The notes below the pieces were generated by a model. That model was not told the origin of the DNA and searched no databases. It saw nothing but the letters and a program-made list of their open reading frames with translations. Positions 54,434-62,716 of a DNA stretch of 64,000 bases are shown here, one piece after another (within the stretch, counting starts at the first letter, position 1; each line of letters starts with the position of its first letter). The position numbers were made by a program, and so were the translations under genes. Source of the stretch: Alkalinema sp. FACHB-956 (lineage in GTDB: Bacteria; Cyanobacteriota; Cyanobacteriia; Leptolyngbyales; Leptolyngbyaceae); contig NZ_JACJRC010000003.1 of the NCBI RefSeq assembly GCF_014697025.1, positions 1 to 64,000 on the forward strand. The letters run 5' to 3'.

Positions 54434-55798
54434 GTGATTACTCTGACTCTGCTGCATCCAGTGCAATCAACGCCAGTTCAAAGCTGGTCGTTCGAGCACG
54501 AGTCCATTATCCGGGTCGGTCGATCGACGGATAACCAAGTGATTCTTTATAGCGCGGTGGTTTCGCGCCACCATGTGGAACTGCGCTGTACCAATGGACA
54601 GTGGGAAATTGTCAGTTTGGGAGCCAATGGCACCTACGTTGACGGAAAGCGGATTGTCCGGGTACCGATTCAGCATGGCATGGTGTTTCGCTTGGCTCGA
54701 TCGGGCCCTAATCTCCAGGTACAAATCGTTCCCACAGCTAAACCGGTTGTGACCCATGGCGCAGGAGCAGAAGTGCGGTCTGTCCCGCCACCCCCGCCAC
54801 CCCCTCTGCGCCCCATACCCCTCCCCCGATCGGAGTATCGCCCTGCCCAGGAGAGCGAACAGAGTGTGGATCAATTTACTCGACTTGTGGATGACGAAGG
54901 AGAAACGACGGAATCCCTCGCAGACGAGACGGATGCAAAATTGGGGGAACAGGCTAGCAGTCAGGCGGTGAGTGATGATCAACTCTTTGACCTCACCACT
55001 GGCAAACCTGTCAAAGTCTTACAAACCGTCGGCCTGTATCAAGTACTCAAGGAACTAGGCCGAGGGGATACGGGGATTACCTACCTAGCTTGGCGCGATG
55101 GCCAAACGGTGATTCTGAAAACCCTCAATGGAGAATGGCTAGCTCAGCCAGAAGCCCTCAAACGGTTTGAGGAACAGTCCCAAGTCCTACGATCGCTGAA
55201 TCATCCTGGCATCCCGCGAGAATTTGACTTTTTAACCTGCGATCGCCACCCCTATCGTGTGATGGAGATGGTCTATGGCCAATCCCTGGCGGATTATGTG
55301 ACCCAGCGGGGGCCATTGCCTCCGGTCGAGGCCATCTCCTGCATTTTGGAGGTCTGCGATATATTAGACTACTTGCACCATCAACCGGAACCCGTGGTGC
55401 ATGGTGATATTCAGCCGAAGCATTTAATCCGCCGATCGGTGTTGAGATCGGGGCAATCCATCACGTTGATTGACTGGGGAACGGTGCGGCATTTGGGCTG
55501 GAAGACTGATCGTTATTTTAGTGGCATCGGCTACATGGCTCCCGATTTTCAAGCGCATCAGATTTTGCCGTTGAGTGATGTGTATGCGTTGGGAACGACC
55601 TTAGCCTTTCTGTTATCTGGAACCGATCCCAGTCAGTTCTATAGCCATGCAGAACAAGGTTATCGCTTCTATCCTGAACGTGTGTCAGGACTCAGTGCGG
55701 AGATGGTCAATTTGCTGCGTCAGTTAACTGAGCCGAATCCTCAAGATCGCTATCAGTCCGTTCGTGAAGTCGCTCAAGTGCTGCGGCAAATTCTCTAG
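54434..55798 (+). CDS. FHA-domain protein with divergent Ser/Thr kinase domain
   Basis: 454 residues, GTG start. FHA at about 15-100 (IIRVGRSTDNQVILYSAVVS, SRHHVEL, GANGTYVDGKRI), a Pro-rich then acidic linker (115-190), and a kinase fold at 195-454. The glycine loop (LGRGDTGITYLA) and a Lys (VILKTL) are present. The catalytic loop reads VHGDIQPKHLI: the Asp is kept, but the usual Lys is Gln and the metal-binding Asn is His. DFG is DWG. It may be a pseudokinase or a weak kinase. A signalling role with the zinc-ribbon FHA neighbour is inferred. Confidence 0.87.
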   Translation: MITLTLLHPVQSTPVQSWSFEHESIIRVGRSTDNQVILYSAVVSRHHVELRCTNGQWEIVSLGANGTYVDGKRIVRVPIQHGMVFRLARSGPNLQVQIVPTAKPVVTHGAGAEVRSVPPPPPPPLRPIPLPRSEYRPAQESEQSVDQFTRLVDDEGETTESLADETDAKLGEQASSQAVSDDQLFDLTTGKPVKVLQTVGLYQVLKELGRGDTGITYLAWRDGQTVILKTLNGEWLAQPEALKRFEEQSQVLRSLNHPGIPREFDFLTCDRHPYRVMEMVYGQSLADYVTQRGPLPPVEAISCILEVCDILDYLHHQPEPVVHGDIQPKHLIRRSVLRSGQSITLIDWGTVRHLGWKTDRYFSGIGYMAPDFQAHQILPLSDVYALGTTLAFLLSGTDPSQFYSHAEQGYRFYPERVSGLSAEMVNLLRQLTEPNPQDRYQSVREVAQVLRQIL

Positions 55799-55937
55799 GC
55801 TTCGCACCGTTGTGCAGATCTTTAGCGGATAGCCTTGCAAGGGGTTGACCCGGTGGGGCGATCGCTTGCCCTGAGGCCCACTCCTCGGTAGGGTATTGAG
55901 GTTGTATTTGCGATCGATGCGATCGAATGGGTTGCCG

Positions 55938-56723
55938 ATGAAAATTGCCACTTGGAATGTGAATTCAATTCGCACTCGCCTTGCCCATGCAACGCAGTGG
56001 TTAGAAACCAGCGGAGTCGATCTCCTCTGTGTGCAGGAAACCAAAGTGGTGGATGAATCCTTTCCCCATGCACCGTTCCAGGAGATGGGTTATCAGACTT
56101 ACATCTACGGTCAGAAAAGTTATAACGGCGTTGCGCTGATTGCCAAATCTCCGATCGAAGATGTGCGTTTGGGATTCTCTGGCGTGTTATCGGCGGATCT
56201 GGTGGGCGATTTAGATGATCAAAAACGGGTGATTAGTGCAGTCATCAACGGTGTGCGTGTGGTGAATCTCTATGTGCCCAATGGATCGGCGATCGGTAGT
56301 GAGAAATATGAGTACAAGTTACGTTGGCTAAAACTGCTGAAACAGTATTTAGAAACCTTGTTACAAACTGATTCCGATCTGTTAGTCTGCGGTGATTTCA
56401 ATATTGCGTTAGAAGATATTGATATTCACGATCCTAAAAAGCGTGAGACTCATATTATGTCCTCAGATGTGGAACGGGAAGCCTTGCAATCAGTGTTATC
56501 GATCGGCCTTCAGGATGTGTTCCGCAAATTCACCTCGGAAGGCGGGCATTTCAGTTGGTGGGACTACCGGGCTGCTTCGTTCCGGCGGAATGCAGGTTGG
56601 CGGATCGATCACCACTACGCTACGGCGGCTTTATACGATCGGGCAATTCGTTGCACGATCGACAAAGCCCCCCGTCAGTTAGAACAACCGAGCGATCACA
56701 CTCCGGTGATTGTAGAGTTTTAG
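55938..56723 (+). CDS. xth: Exodeoxyribonuclease III
   Basis: 261 residues. AP endonuclease / 3'-5' exonuclease of base excision repair. Motifs: MKIATWNVNSIRTRL (Asn), LLCVQETKV (catalytic Glu), VVNLYVPNG, LVCGDFNIALEDIDI and SDHTPVIVEF (catalytic His). ATG 55938 starts at the conserved MKIATWN; an upstream frame to 55896 has no family support. An 18-bp triple repeat spans its stop codon. Confidence 0.96.
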   Translation: MKIATWNVNSIRTRLAHATQWLETSGVDLLCVQETKVVDESFPHAPFQEMGYQTYIYGQKSYNGVALIAKSPIEDVRLGFSGVLSADLVGDLDDQKRVISAVINGVRVVNLYVPNGSAIGSEKYEYKLRWLKLLKQYLETLLQTDSDLLVCGDFNIALEDIDIHDPKKRETHIMSSDVEREALQSVLSIGLQDVFRKFTSEGGHFSWWDYRAASFRRNAGWRIDHHYATAALYDRAIRCTIDKAPRQLEQPSDHTPVIVEF

Positions 56724-56758
56724 GTGATTGCGGAGTGTTAGGTGATTGTGGAGTTTTA
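56705..56758. repeat. 18-bp triple repeat across the xth stop codon
   Basis: GGTGATTGTAGAGTTTTA (56705), GGTGATTGCGGAGTGTTA (56723) and GGTGATTGTGGAGTTTTA (56741). The TAG stop is formed at the junction of copies one and two, and the last codons of the enzyme lie in copy one. Confidence 0.92.
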
Positions 56759-56786
56759 AAGGTGAGCCATGGGAGGGTTAGGCGGC

Positions 56787-57593
56787 TTAATGAAAAAGCA
56801 GCACACCTAGCCCGATCGCAACTAACGCACCAATTAAAGTATTAATCACATTCACCAACTCATTCGTTAACCAAGAAAACTGCGTTTGCAAGGTTGCCCC
56901 AATCACGCTTTCCAGATTCGTCGCCACAAATGCCGCTAGGACACAAATGGCAATCCCGATCGGGTACTGATGGGGCACTAAGCCTAAGCCCCAACCCACC
57001 AGGGCAATGACCAAAGATGCCATAATTCCCGCGATCGTGCCTTCCAGACTGACGGCTCCTTCGGTTCCCCGAGGGACAGGTTTTAAGGTGGTGATCAGAA
57101 ACGTGCGTTTGCCGTAGGCTTTGCCAATTTCACTAGCGCAGGTATCGGACAGCTTGGTGGCCATGCTTGCGGTGTAGGCGAGCAGCAGGAGGGGGGGCAG
57201 CAAGGTCGCCCAAGCGGGTAACTGGCCGAATTGCATCAGTTCGCGATAGTTCCAAACCTTCAGCATCCAAAAGGCGATCGCGCAGATCGTTGCGACTAAC
57301 GCTGACCCCCAAACATTTTCTGGCCCTCTAGCCCCCGATCGTTTTTCCGCAATGCCCGCTGCTTCTTTTTCTGCCATGCCAATGCGGGTAACGGCGGATC
57401 CTAACAGAAAATACACCATCATCAGCGTATAGCCCTGCCACCCCAAACAACCGTAGAGCAGCACGCCCAGAACCCAAGCATGGATGATGCCTTCTGGGGT
57501 GAGCAACTTTTTGGGGGAGAGGTAGGCGGGGATTAGCAGCGCAAAATTAATTGCGATGCCCGTCAGCCAAGGGTTGAGTAAAAAGTTCGGCAT
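56787..57593 (-). CDS. DUF92/TIGR00297 membrane protein, VTE6 (phytyl-phosphate kinase)-like
   Basis: 268 residues, about seven membrane helices. The family signatures are TPEGIIHAWVLGVLLYGCLG, ENVWGSALVAT, KLSDTCASEIGKAYGKRTFL and VPRGTEGAVSLEGTIAG. Plant VTE6 converts phytyl phosphate to phytyl diphosphate for tocopherol synthesis and phytol salvage from chlorophyll; cyanobacterial homologues are thought to act likewise. ATG 57593 (MPNFLLN) is chosen over 57611. It is convergent with xth. Confidence 0.88.
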   Translation of the reverse strand: MPNFLLNPWLTGIAINFALLIPAYLSPKKLLTPEGIIHAWVLGVLLYGCLGWQGYTLMMVYFLLGSAVTRIGMAEKEAAGIAEKRSGARGPENVWGSALVATICAIAFWMLKVWNYRELMQFGQLPAWATLLPPLLLLAYTASMATKLSDTCASEIGKAYGKRTFLITTLKPVPRGTEGAVSLEGTIAGIMASLVIALVGWGLGLVPHQYPIGIAICVLAAFVATNLESVIGATLQTQFSWLTNELVNVINTLIGALVAIGLGVLLFH

Positions 57594-57684
57594 GGAATGG
57601 CAGAATCCCAATAACTCACAATTTTCACAGTTGAATTGAAAATCTCAGCACATACGCCATCAGAGACAAAAAACACTTAAATCC

Positions 57685-57969
57685 CTATTTACCGTACCAG
57701 AGATGAACAGCATCAGGATTGATTTCTGAACGCAACTGCATCCATTCATCAATCAGATAATCCTCTGGAATCCCATCATGCTGCTCATCCTTCAGTACAG
57801 CTAGGACATGAACCCCAGTTTTATAGCTAACATGACGGATTTCCGGCGTATAGCCTAATCGTTGTAAGGTTGTCATGACAGCGTCACTATCACCGGAAGT
57901 CGTCAAGTCCACTAGCAAAATTGTTTGTCCCTTCTTCGCGCCCGGTTTAACACAGTTCAAAACAGCCAT
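57685..57969 (-). CDS. Small conserved-looking protein of unknown function
   Basis: 94 residues, soluble, alpha/beta pattern (QTILLVDLTTSGDSDAVMTT, IRHVSYKTGVHVLAVL, acidic tail ending LWYGK). No family recognised. AAGGAGAA seven to eight bases before the ATG is a strong start. The ATG overlaps the stop of a short upstream frame (TAATG), suggesting coupling. Confidence 0.7.
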   Translation of the reverse strand: MAVLNCVKPGAKKGQTILLVDLTTSGDSDAVMTTLQRLGYTPEIRHVSYKTGVHVLAVLKDEQHDGIPEDYLIDEWMQLRSEINPDAVHLWYGK

Positions 57970-58112
57970 TACTCTTTCTCCTTGTAGTTACAGTCGTATC
58001 GCTGGGGACGATCCTCAATCTTGCGAGGTTCAGTAACCGATTCAAGCTCCAAATTGTATCGCTCCGCACGTTTTTGGCATTCTGTTTGAGCTTCGGCTGG
58101 ACTATTAGCCAC
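57969..58112 (-). CDS. Candidate 47-residue protein coupled to the 94-residue gene
   Basis: The frame reads VANSPAEAQTECQKRAERYN (GTG start), then a charged segment ending RYDCNYKEKE. Composition is protein-like and the stop overlaps the next ATG. The N-terminal side falls in a small repeat (TGGCTAATAGTCC), so the original start may have been disrupted; an ATG-initiated 11-codon frame (MVRDPEKEPER, 58186-58151) upstream could be its old beginning. Function unknown. Confidence 0.45.
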   Translation of the reverse strand: MANSPAEAQTECQKRAERYNLELESVTEPRKIEDRPQRYDCNYKEKE

Positions 58113-58410
58113 TTGGACTATTAGCCATAATTAGCCATAATAGGTTCACTCTAACGTTCTGGCTCTTTTTCCGGATCTCGCACCATAATGAAGTTGCTCC
58201 TTAAGTTGTGATCTCAACTTTTTGGGGAAGTCGTCTCAGTGGAGTGTTGAGAGCACTTAACTGAGGCGCATTTGGTATATCAGCACTATACTTTATATAT
58301 TTGCTAGATACACGATATCTTATGGAAGCTTTAGCAAGTTCAGTGGTAATAAAAGCCTGCTATACCAAACGTCATCCATACCAGATTGCAATCCCCCTCA
58401 ACCACGAACT
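58113..58410. other. AT-rich divergent spacer
   Basis: Contains ATTAGCCATA-type repeats (58100-58145) and a widely spaced inverted pair TTTGGTATA (about 58270) / TATACCAAA (about 58362). No gene recognised apart from the 11-codon frame mentioned for the neighbour. Confidence 0.4.
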
Positions 58411-58875
58411 ATGGATTCTACGGTACTGCATTCTATGATGTTTCACGTTGCTTTCCCGGTTAGCAATATTCCCGATACTAAAGCCTTTTATGTCGATGGG
58501 TTGGGCTGTGGGTTAGGGCGGGAAAATCGCCATTGTGTGATTTTGAATCTAGGGGGAAATCAACTGGTAGCCCATATGACCCAGGAGCCTCTGTTACCCC
58601 AAAAGGCGATCTACCCCCGCCACTTTGGGTTAATTTTCTCCAGTGAAGCGGATTGGCAAGCGTTACTCGATCGCGCGATCGCCCAGGGCTTAAGGTTCCG
58701 CGAGACAGCCAAGCGGCGCTTTCCGGGACTACCGTTGGAACATATGACGTTTTTTCTAGAAGATCCGTTTTATAACGTGCTGGAATTTAAATACTACGTT
58801 CACCCAGAGGCAATTTTTGGCAGTCAGGACTACGAGCAAATTGGCGATCGGGATGTGGTATCGGGTTCAGTTTGA
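58411..58875 (+). CDS. VOC-family (glyoxalase/dioxygenase-like) protein
   Basis: 154 residues. The vicinal-oxygen-chelate fold is shown by FHVAFPVSNIPDTKAFYVDG, CVILNLGGNQLVAH, a central RHFGLIF and HMTFFLEDPFYNVLEFKYY, which keep the His/Glu metal positions. The substrate is unknown. Its last 46 bases overlap the convergent hydrolase gene. Confidence 0.88.
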   Translation: MDSTVLHSMMFHVAFPVSNIPDTKAFYVDGLGCGLGRENRHCVILNLGGNQLVAHMTQEPLLPQKAIYPRHFGLIFSSEADWQALLDRAIAQGLRFRETAKRRFPGLPLEHMTFFLEDPFYNVLEFKYYVHPEAIFGSQDYEQIGDRDVVSGSV

Positions 58876-59531
58876 GGATGAGCTTGTGGTGATCGAAGGT
58901 CTTCCTGCAACGCTTGGCAAACAGCAGAGATCACCCGATCGTCACTTACCATCCAAGCATGAACCAGCACCGGGATCGAAACATTCTGGGCGATCGATAG
59001 GACGGAACTGTGAGCTGGCACAATCATGGCATCGAAGGGTGTCCAGATGGAGGTGAAATTCAAATGCGCCAATCGCTGAAGAGTTTCATTTAAGCTCTTG
59101 AGAAAGACACTGTTAGGTCGCATTTGGATCGCTCCCGGTCGCAGGCTGCCATAGGCGATTAAGGTACCTTGATGGGGGGAGGCGATCGTCACAAACCGTT
59201 GGACCCGTGCCAATCCGCCTAGCCGTTGCAGATAGTAGCGACTCACAATGCCACCCATGCTGAAACCGACGAGATCGAAGGGGCGATCGGCAGGAAGGTT
59301 TGCGGCTACAAAGGTCTGCAACTGTTGCGCCAGCTCTTCCAGGGAAGCATCGCCATTACAAGGAATTAAATCCAAACTGTAAACCGTCCAGCCCTGTTTT
59401 TGAAGGTTGGTGGTCATTTTGCCAAAGACGCTACAGGTATCCCACATGCCATGGACTAAGACAACAGGGTTACGGCCTGTGGAGAGGGTCTTGGGATCGG
59501 TTGAGGGTTGATCAGAAGCAGAGGATACCAT
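58830..59531 (-). CDS. Alpha/beta hydrolase (lipase/acyltransferase-like)
   Basis: 233 residues. VVLVHGMWDTCSVFGKMTTN (oxyanion region), the nucleophile elbow LVGFSMGGIVSRYYLQ, TIASPHQGT and a late PVLVHAWMVSDDRVI with candidate Asp and His residues. It resembles triacylglycerol lipases and PGAP1-like hydrolases. ATG 59531 (MVSSASD) is chosen; the frame is open to 59666, where a 15-bp repeat (AAAGGAAGTCTTGC) occurs and the zinc-ribbon gene would overlap. Substrate unknown. Confidence 0.85.
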   Translation of the reverse strand: MVSSASDQPSTDPKTLSTGRNPVVLVHGMWDTCSVFGKMTTNLQKQGWTVYSLDLIPCNGDASLEELAQQLQTFVAANLPADRPFDLVGFSMGGIVSRYYLQRLGGLARVQRFVTIASPHQGTLIAYGSLRPGAIQMRPNSVFLKSLNETLQRLAHLNFTSIWTPFDAMIVPAHSSVLSIAQNVSIPVLVHAWMVSDDRVISAVCQALQEDLRSPQAHPQTEPDTTSRSPICS

Positions 59532-59604
59532 GGGCGATCGGGTCTCCAGCGGAAAGGAAGTCTTGCGCAAAGGAAGTCTTGCTTTGTAACTTTTAATACT
59601 TCCT

Positions 59605-60141
59605 TCAATTTTCCCGTTGTTGCCAGCGATCGCGCAGCCGTTGCAGACCAGTTTTGCAAGCGACATAGGCAGGCAGTTGATAATGCTCGACTAGGAGCCA
59701 AGCGGCAATCAGACAATGCAGCCCAAAGGTCACGTCTCCCCACAGCATGGGAAACGATCGCCAGGTTAAGCCTTCCAACGGGGGGAAAATGTAGGCACAG
59801 AGCCAAATGAGTTCAGCAGGAATGAGCAGGAAGACAAAACTGGCCAGCCAAACGAGAACGGTGATATCCGAGTTCCGTTGGTGCAAGGGTTGCCAGCGGT
59901 GGCCCAGCCAGCGCCAGCCCATGGGTTGCAAGCCCCCTTCTAGGCGGATGATCTGTTGTTCTAGGTTGGCGGTGAAGAGTTGCCGACAGAACTCGCAGGA
60001 AAAGGCATCCATCATCACCATCGATCGCAGTTGGCCATGGCGGCAAACGGGGCAGGTGTAATGGTCTTCTAGAACTAGGCGGCGGCGTGGGGGAGAACCC
60101 CCGATCGATCGAAGGGGCCAGAAGGAAGTAGGAAATCGCAT
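59605..60141 (-). CDS. Zinc-ribbon membrane protein of unknown function
   Basis: 178 residues. A zinc ribbon (CPVCRHGQLRSM, then CEFC about 20 residues on) precedes two membrane helices (ITVLVWLASFVFLLIPAELI and FGLHCLIAAWLLVEHYQL) and a basic tail. No characterised family is recognised. It lies 73 bases upstream of the hydrolase start and may be co-transcribed with it. Confidence 0.65.
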   Translation of the reverse strand: MRFPTSFWPLRSIGGSPPRRRLVLEDHYTCPVCRHGQLRSMVMMDAFSCEFCRQLFTANLEQQIIRLEGGLQPMGWRWLGHRWQPLHQRNSDITVLVWLASFVFLLIPAELIWLCAYIFPPLEGLTWRSFPMLWGDVTFGLHCLIAAWLLVEHYQLPAYVACKTGLQRLRDRWQQREN

Positions 60142-60647
60142 CGACAGTCAGTCATCCTGTTAATGAGTCATCCCAGGGTGGGTTGAGTGATTCAATCTCT
60201 ATTGTGTCATTCTTTTTGGGCATTACAGACTTCTCAGAGGGCGGGTGGTTCAACAGGATCTATTCAAATTCTTTATTTTGTCAACAATAAAATTGATCAC
60301 CTCGTATTTTGGCCTGCCGAGGGTACCCATCCTGGGTACCCTACTTTTCTCAGGTTGACCTTGAAGGCTTGAACCAAGGCTTGAACCCATGGCCAGAACT
60401 TTGCAAGCATCTCAGGGATATCGCACGAAAGTTGCATTCTCACTGGGATCTGTAGGGCTCCCCCCCTCCTACCTAGCCCACTCTGAGAAGGGGTGATTTC
60501 TGCAAATCTGTAGTAGCAGATAACCTTGCCGAAATCATCAATTGCAACCAGCAAATCAGCTCAAACTGCATCATCACTCGTAACCACGATCGTATTTTAG
60601 AAAACGTTCTTCCTGTCTTACAGCAATTTACAGAGTCATGTGCTCAT
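60142..60647. other. Spacer with a double KpnI-like palindrome
   Basis: GGGTACCC occurs at 60321-60328 and 60334-60341, giving a compact cruciform-prone site. AAGGCTTGAACC is repeated near 60365-60385. A minus-strand 85-codon frame here has no coding character and is not called. Confidence 0.45.
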
Positions 60648-61262
60648 CTAGATTAAGAACTTTTTTTGTTTAGCACGAATACTTTTAATGTGCTTCTTAA
60701 CAGTATGCAGCGTAATGCCTAGCTCATTGGCGATATCCTTATAGGAATGGTTGGCACGGTAAAGACCCCAAATTTCCCGTTCTCTAGCAGTGAGACCATA
60801 CTTTTGTGTCTCTTCAAGAATGACATTTCGCATCAAGTATTGATGGTCTTTCAATACGAGCAATAAGCAGGGACGATCGATTTCCTGCAAGTTAATCCAT
60901 TGAACACGAATATGAAGAACAATATCCGCATCAACTAAGACCTCCGACTCCATTAGCCAACGCTGATTGGGAAATAAAGTACGACTTTGAATTAACGATT
61001 GACAAACATGCCAAATCTCCTTGGGGAGAACTATCTCGACGGATTCAGCAGGATTGAGTTTTCGAATAATTTGTTGGGCATAGTGGTTGAGATAAATCAA
61101 ATGACCTTGTTCTGTTAATAGCAAGATTCCATTCAGCAAATCCTCAATTACATCTAACAATAAAGAGGGTTGTTTAAGCGATGACAAAAAAGAAGATGGC
61201 TCATTGCAAGAAGACTGTGCAACAACAGGAGGCAAGTCAGACGCAGACACAGAATTTTTCAT
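60648..61262 (-). CDS. LuxR-family regulator with PAS-like N-terminus
   Basis: 204 residues. The N-terminus (LLNGILLLTEQGHLIYLNHY, AQQIIRKL) looks like a PAS fold. The C-terminus is a LuxR/GerE helix-turn-helix (YGLTAREREIWGLYRANHSY, KDIANELGITLHTVKKHIKS). It should bind DNA; the signal is unknown. It is divergent from the unrecognised gene pair at 61.8-64 kb and could control it (inference). Confidence 0.87.
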   Translation of the reverse strand: MKNSVSASDLPPVVAQSSCNEPSSFLSSLKQPSLLLDVIEDLLNGILLLTEQGHLIYLNHYAQQIIRKLNPAESVEIVLPKEIWHVCQSLIQSRTLFPNQRWLMESEVLVDADIVLHIRVQWINLQEIDRPCLLLVLKDHQYLMRNVILEETQKYGLTAREREIWGLYRANHSYKDIANELGITLHTVKKHIKSIRAKQKKFLI

Positions 61263-61813
61263 AGCAAAAGCTCACTTTTATATCATAATTTAGCCCTCTC
61301 TAAACTATGAGATGACCAAGATACAACCAACGCAACAAGTCGATTCAACAAGCCAATCTCAACCAGTTGATAGAGAGAGTAGACAAATGGCCTATCCAGT
61401 ATTTTCTCTCAGTACTTTGAGCAACTGTTGAGGTCGATCCATGGAATCAGGCATTCATGAGAAATACATATCACTCGAAAAATCAAGCTAGAAATTCTGA
61501 ATGAGCCTAAATTCATAAAAGAATAATTCAAAAAGCTTAATTCAACCCTATTTAGCCGGAAATTATACTTTTTTGCTGTTAATCAGCTAGAGACAAGGCT
61601 TTTTTGTAAACGCAATATAAAAATGGAGTCCTCAGTCCAAAAGACATTTACACATTTTTCAGAGATAAATTAATGCTTGAATTAACACTATATCTACCAA
61701 TCAACCAATTTTTTAATGATGGATAGCTCTATATCTAGTTAACTCGATCGGGGAACGCTGAGTAGTAAAGAGTATCCTATGGGGGTAATTTCCAGGCTAG
61801 AAGCTCTCTGCCA
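61263..61813. other. Long AT-rich divergent regulatory spacer
   Basis: 550 bases, clearly more AT-rich than the surroundings, without a coding frame. It separates the LuxR gene from the genes starting near 61.8 kb and probably holds their promoters. No palindromic operator is obvious. Confidence 0.4.
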
Positions 61814-61918
61814 TGATCAAATTAGTTCGCAAGCAACACACCGTAGAATTCCAATTCAGTCAAGATAAAACGCTAATTCTACGAACCTTTGCAAGCGTTC
61901 ACAATCACTCAAAATGAT
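61814..61918 (+). CDS. Candidate 34-residue leader ORF
   Basis: ATG at 61814 reads MIKLVRKQHTVEFQFSQDKT and ends in TGA at 61918, 15 bases before the next start. It could be a small protein or a leader peptide. No Shine-Dalgarno is seen. Confidence 0.3.
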
Positions 61919-61933
61919 CTTGAGGATATTACT

Positions 61934-62533
61934 ATGCCAGATGGATTAACTGTTGATGTTGTACCAGTAGAGAGCATTCCTGCCCCCCCAGCGGCATTGC
62001 TGCCCCAAGGGCCCCAATACTCAGCTACTGAAACCTATTCCAAGCATATTCTGGGTTCTAGCTCCTTCCACATGTATTACCTCTATGCCAAGGGTTGGGG
62101 AGGGACGGTTCCCTATCCTTGGGAAGTCAGACCTGATTTGCCTGGAACCACTGGATCCCCCTACATTGTGAATCTCAATGAACCGATGGAGGTGGGTGTT
62201 TGTGTCGAATTCGATCGGAGTCCCTTAACGGAACTTCTAATGTGCCTCGGAACCGATATTAATATCGACTTTGCCTTTGAGGGATTTGGCAAGCTAGCCA
62301 TTGAAACCGATAAAGATGTCACCATCACCACGGTTAAAGATCGCTTCCGGTATCTGATTCGGTACGTGGGAACGCCCCAGCAATTGGGTCTGACACCGGG
62401 ATACTACGAGCTGGCAGCAACGGCTACGATCGGGCCCAGCGCCCATGCTTGCGGTCGCTTTATCTATGGTTATGGCTACATTGGGGAAATTCGTTTCCAA
62501 GTGTACCAAGGGCCATTACCCTTGCAACCCTAG
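61934..62533 (+). CDS. Unrecognised 199-residue protein
   Basis: It starts MPDGLTVDVVPVESIPAPPA after a GAGGA site eight bases upstream. The body is beta-rich with several aromatic and Gly/Pro turns (HMYYLYAKGWGGTVPYPWEV, PYIVNLNEPMEVGVCVEFDR, RFIYGYGYIGEIRFQVY), suggesting a beta-sandwich. No signal peptide. I do not recognise the family. It precedes the HhH-like gene by 183 bases on the same strand. Confidence 0.6.
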   Translation: MPDGLTVDVVPVESIPAPPAALLPQGPQYSATETYSKHILGSSSFHMYYLYAKGWGGTVPYPWEVRPDLPGTTGSPYIVNLNEPMEVGVCVEFDRSPLTELLMCLGTDINIDFAFEGFGKLAIETDKDVTITTVKDRFRYLIRYVGTPQQLGLTPGYYELAATATIGPSAHACGRFIYGYGYIGEIRFQVYQGPLPLQP

Positions 62534-62716
62534 GTCTGGAGCGATCAACCTGCGTTGAGATTCCAGCCGATTCAACCGTCTTGAGAGCGGTGATTTAAGC
62601 CCTTCTCAGCTTCATTAGCCAGATGCTCCTCCATACCCTAGGAGCAACCACAATGTTTGCAGGTTACTAGTGCCTGCAAATTTTCTTATCCACCCCGCAG
62701 TCATGGGGAAGCAGCA

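Noticed and set aside
60297-60554. 85-codon minus-strand frame
   Set aside because: It covers a palindromic repeat region and has no coding character or start signal.
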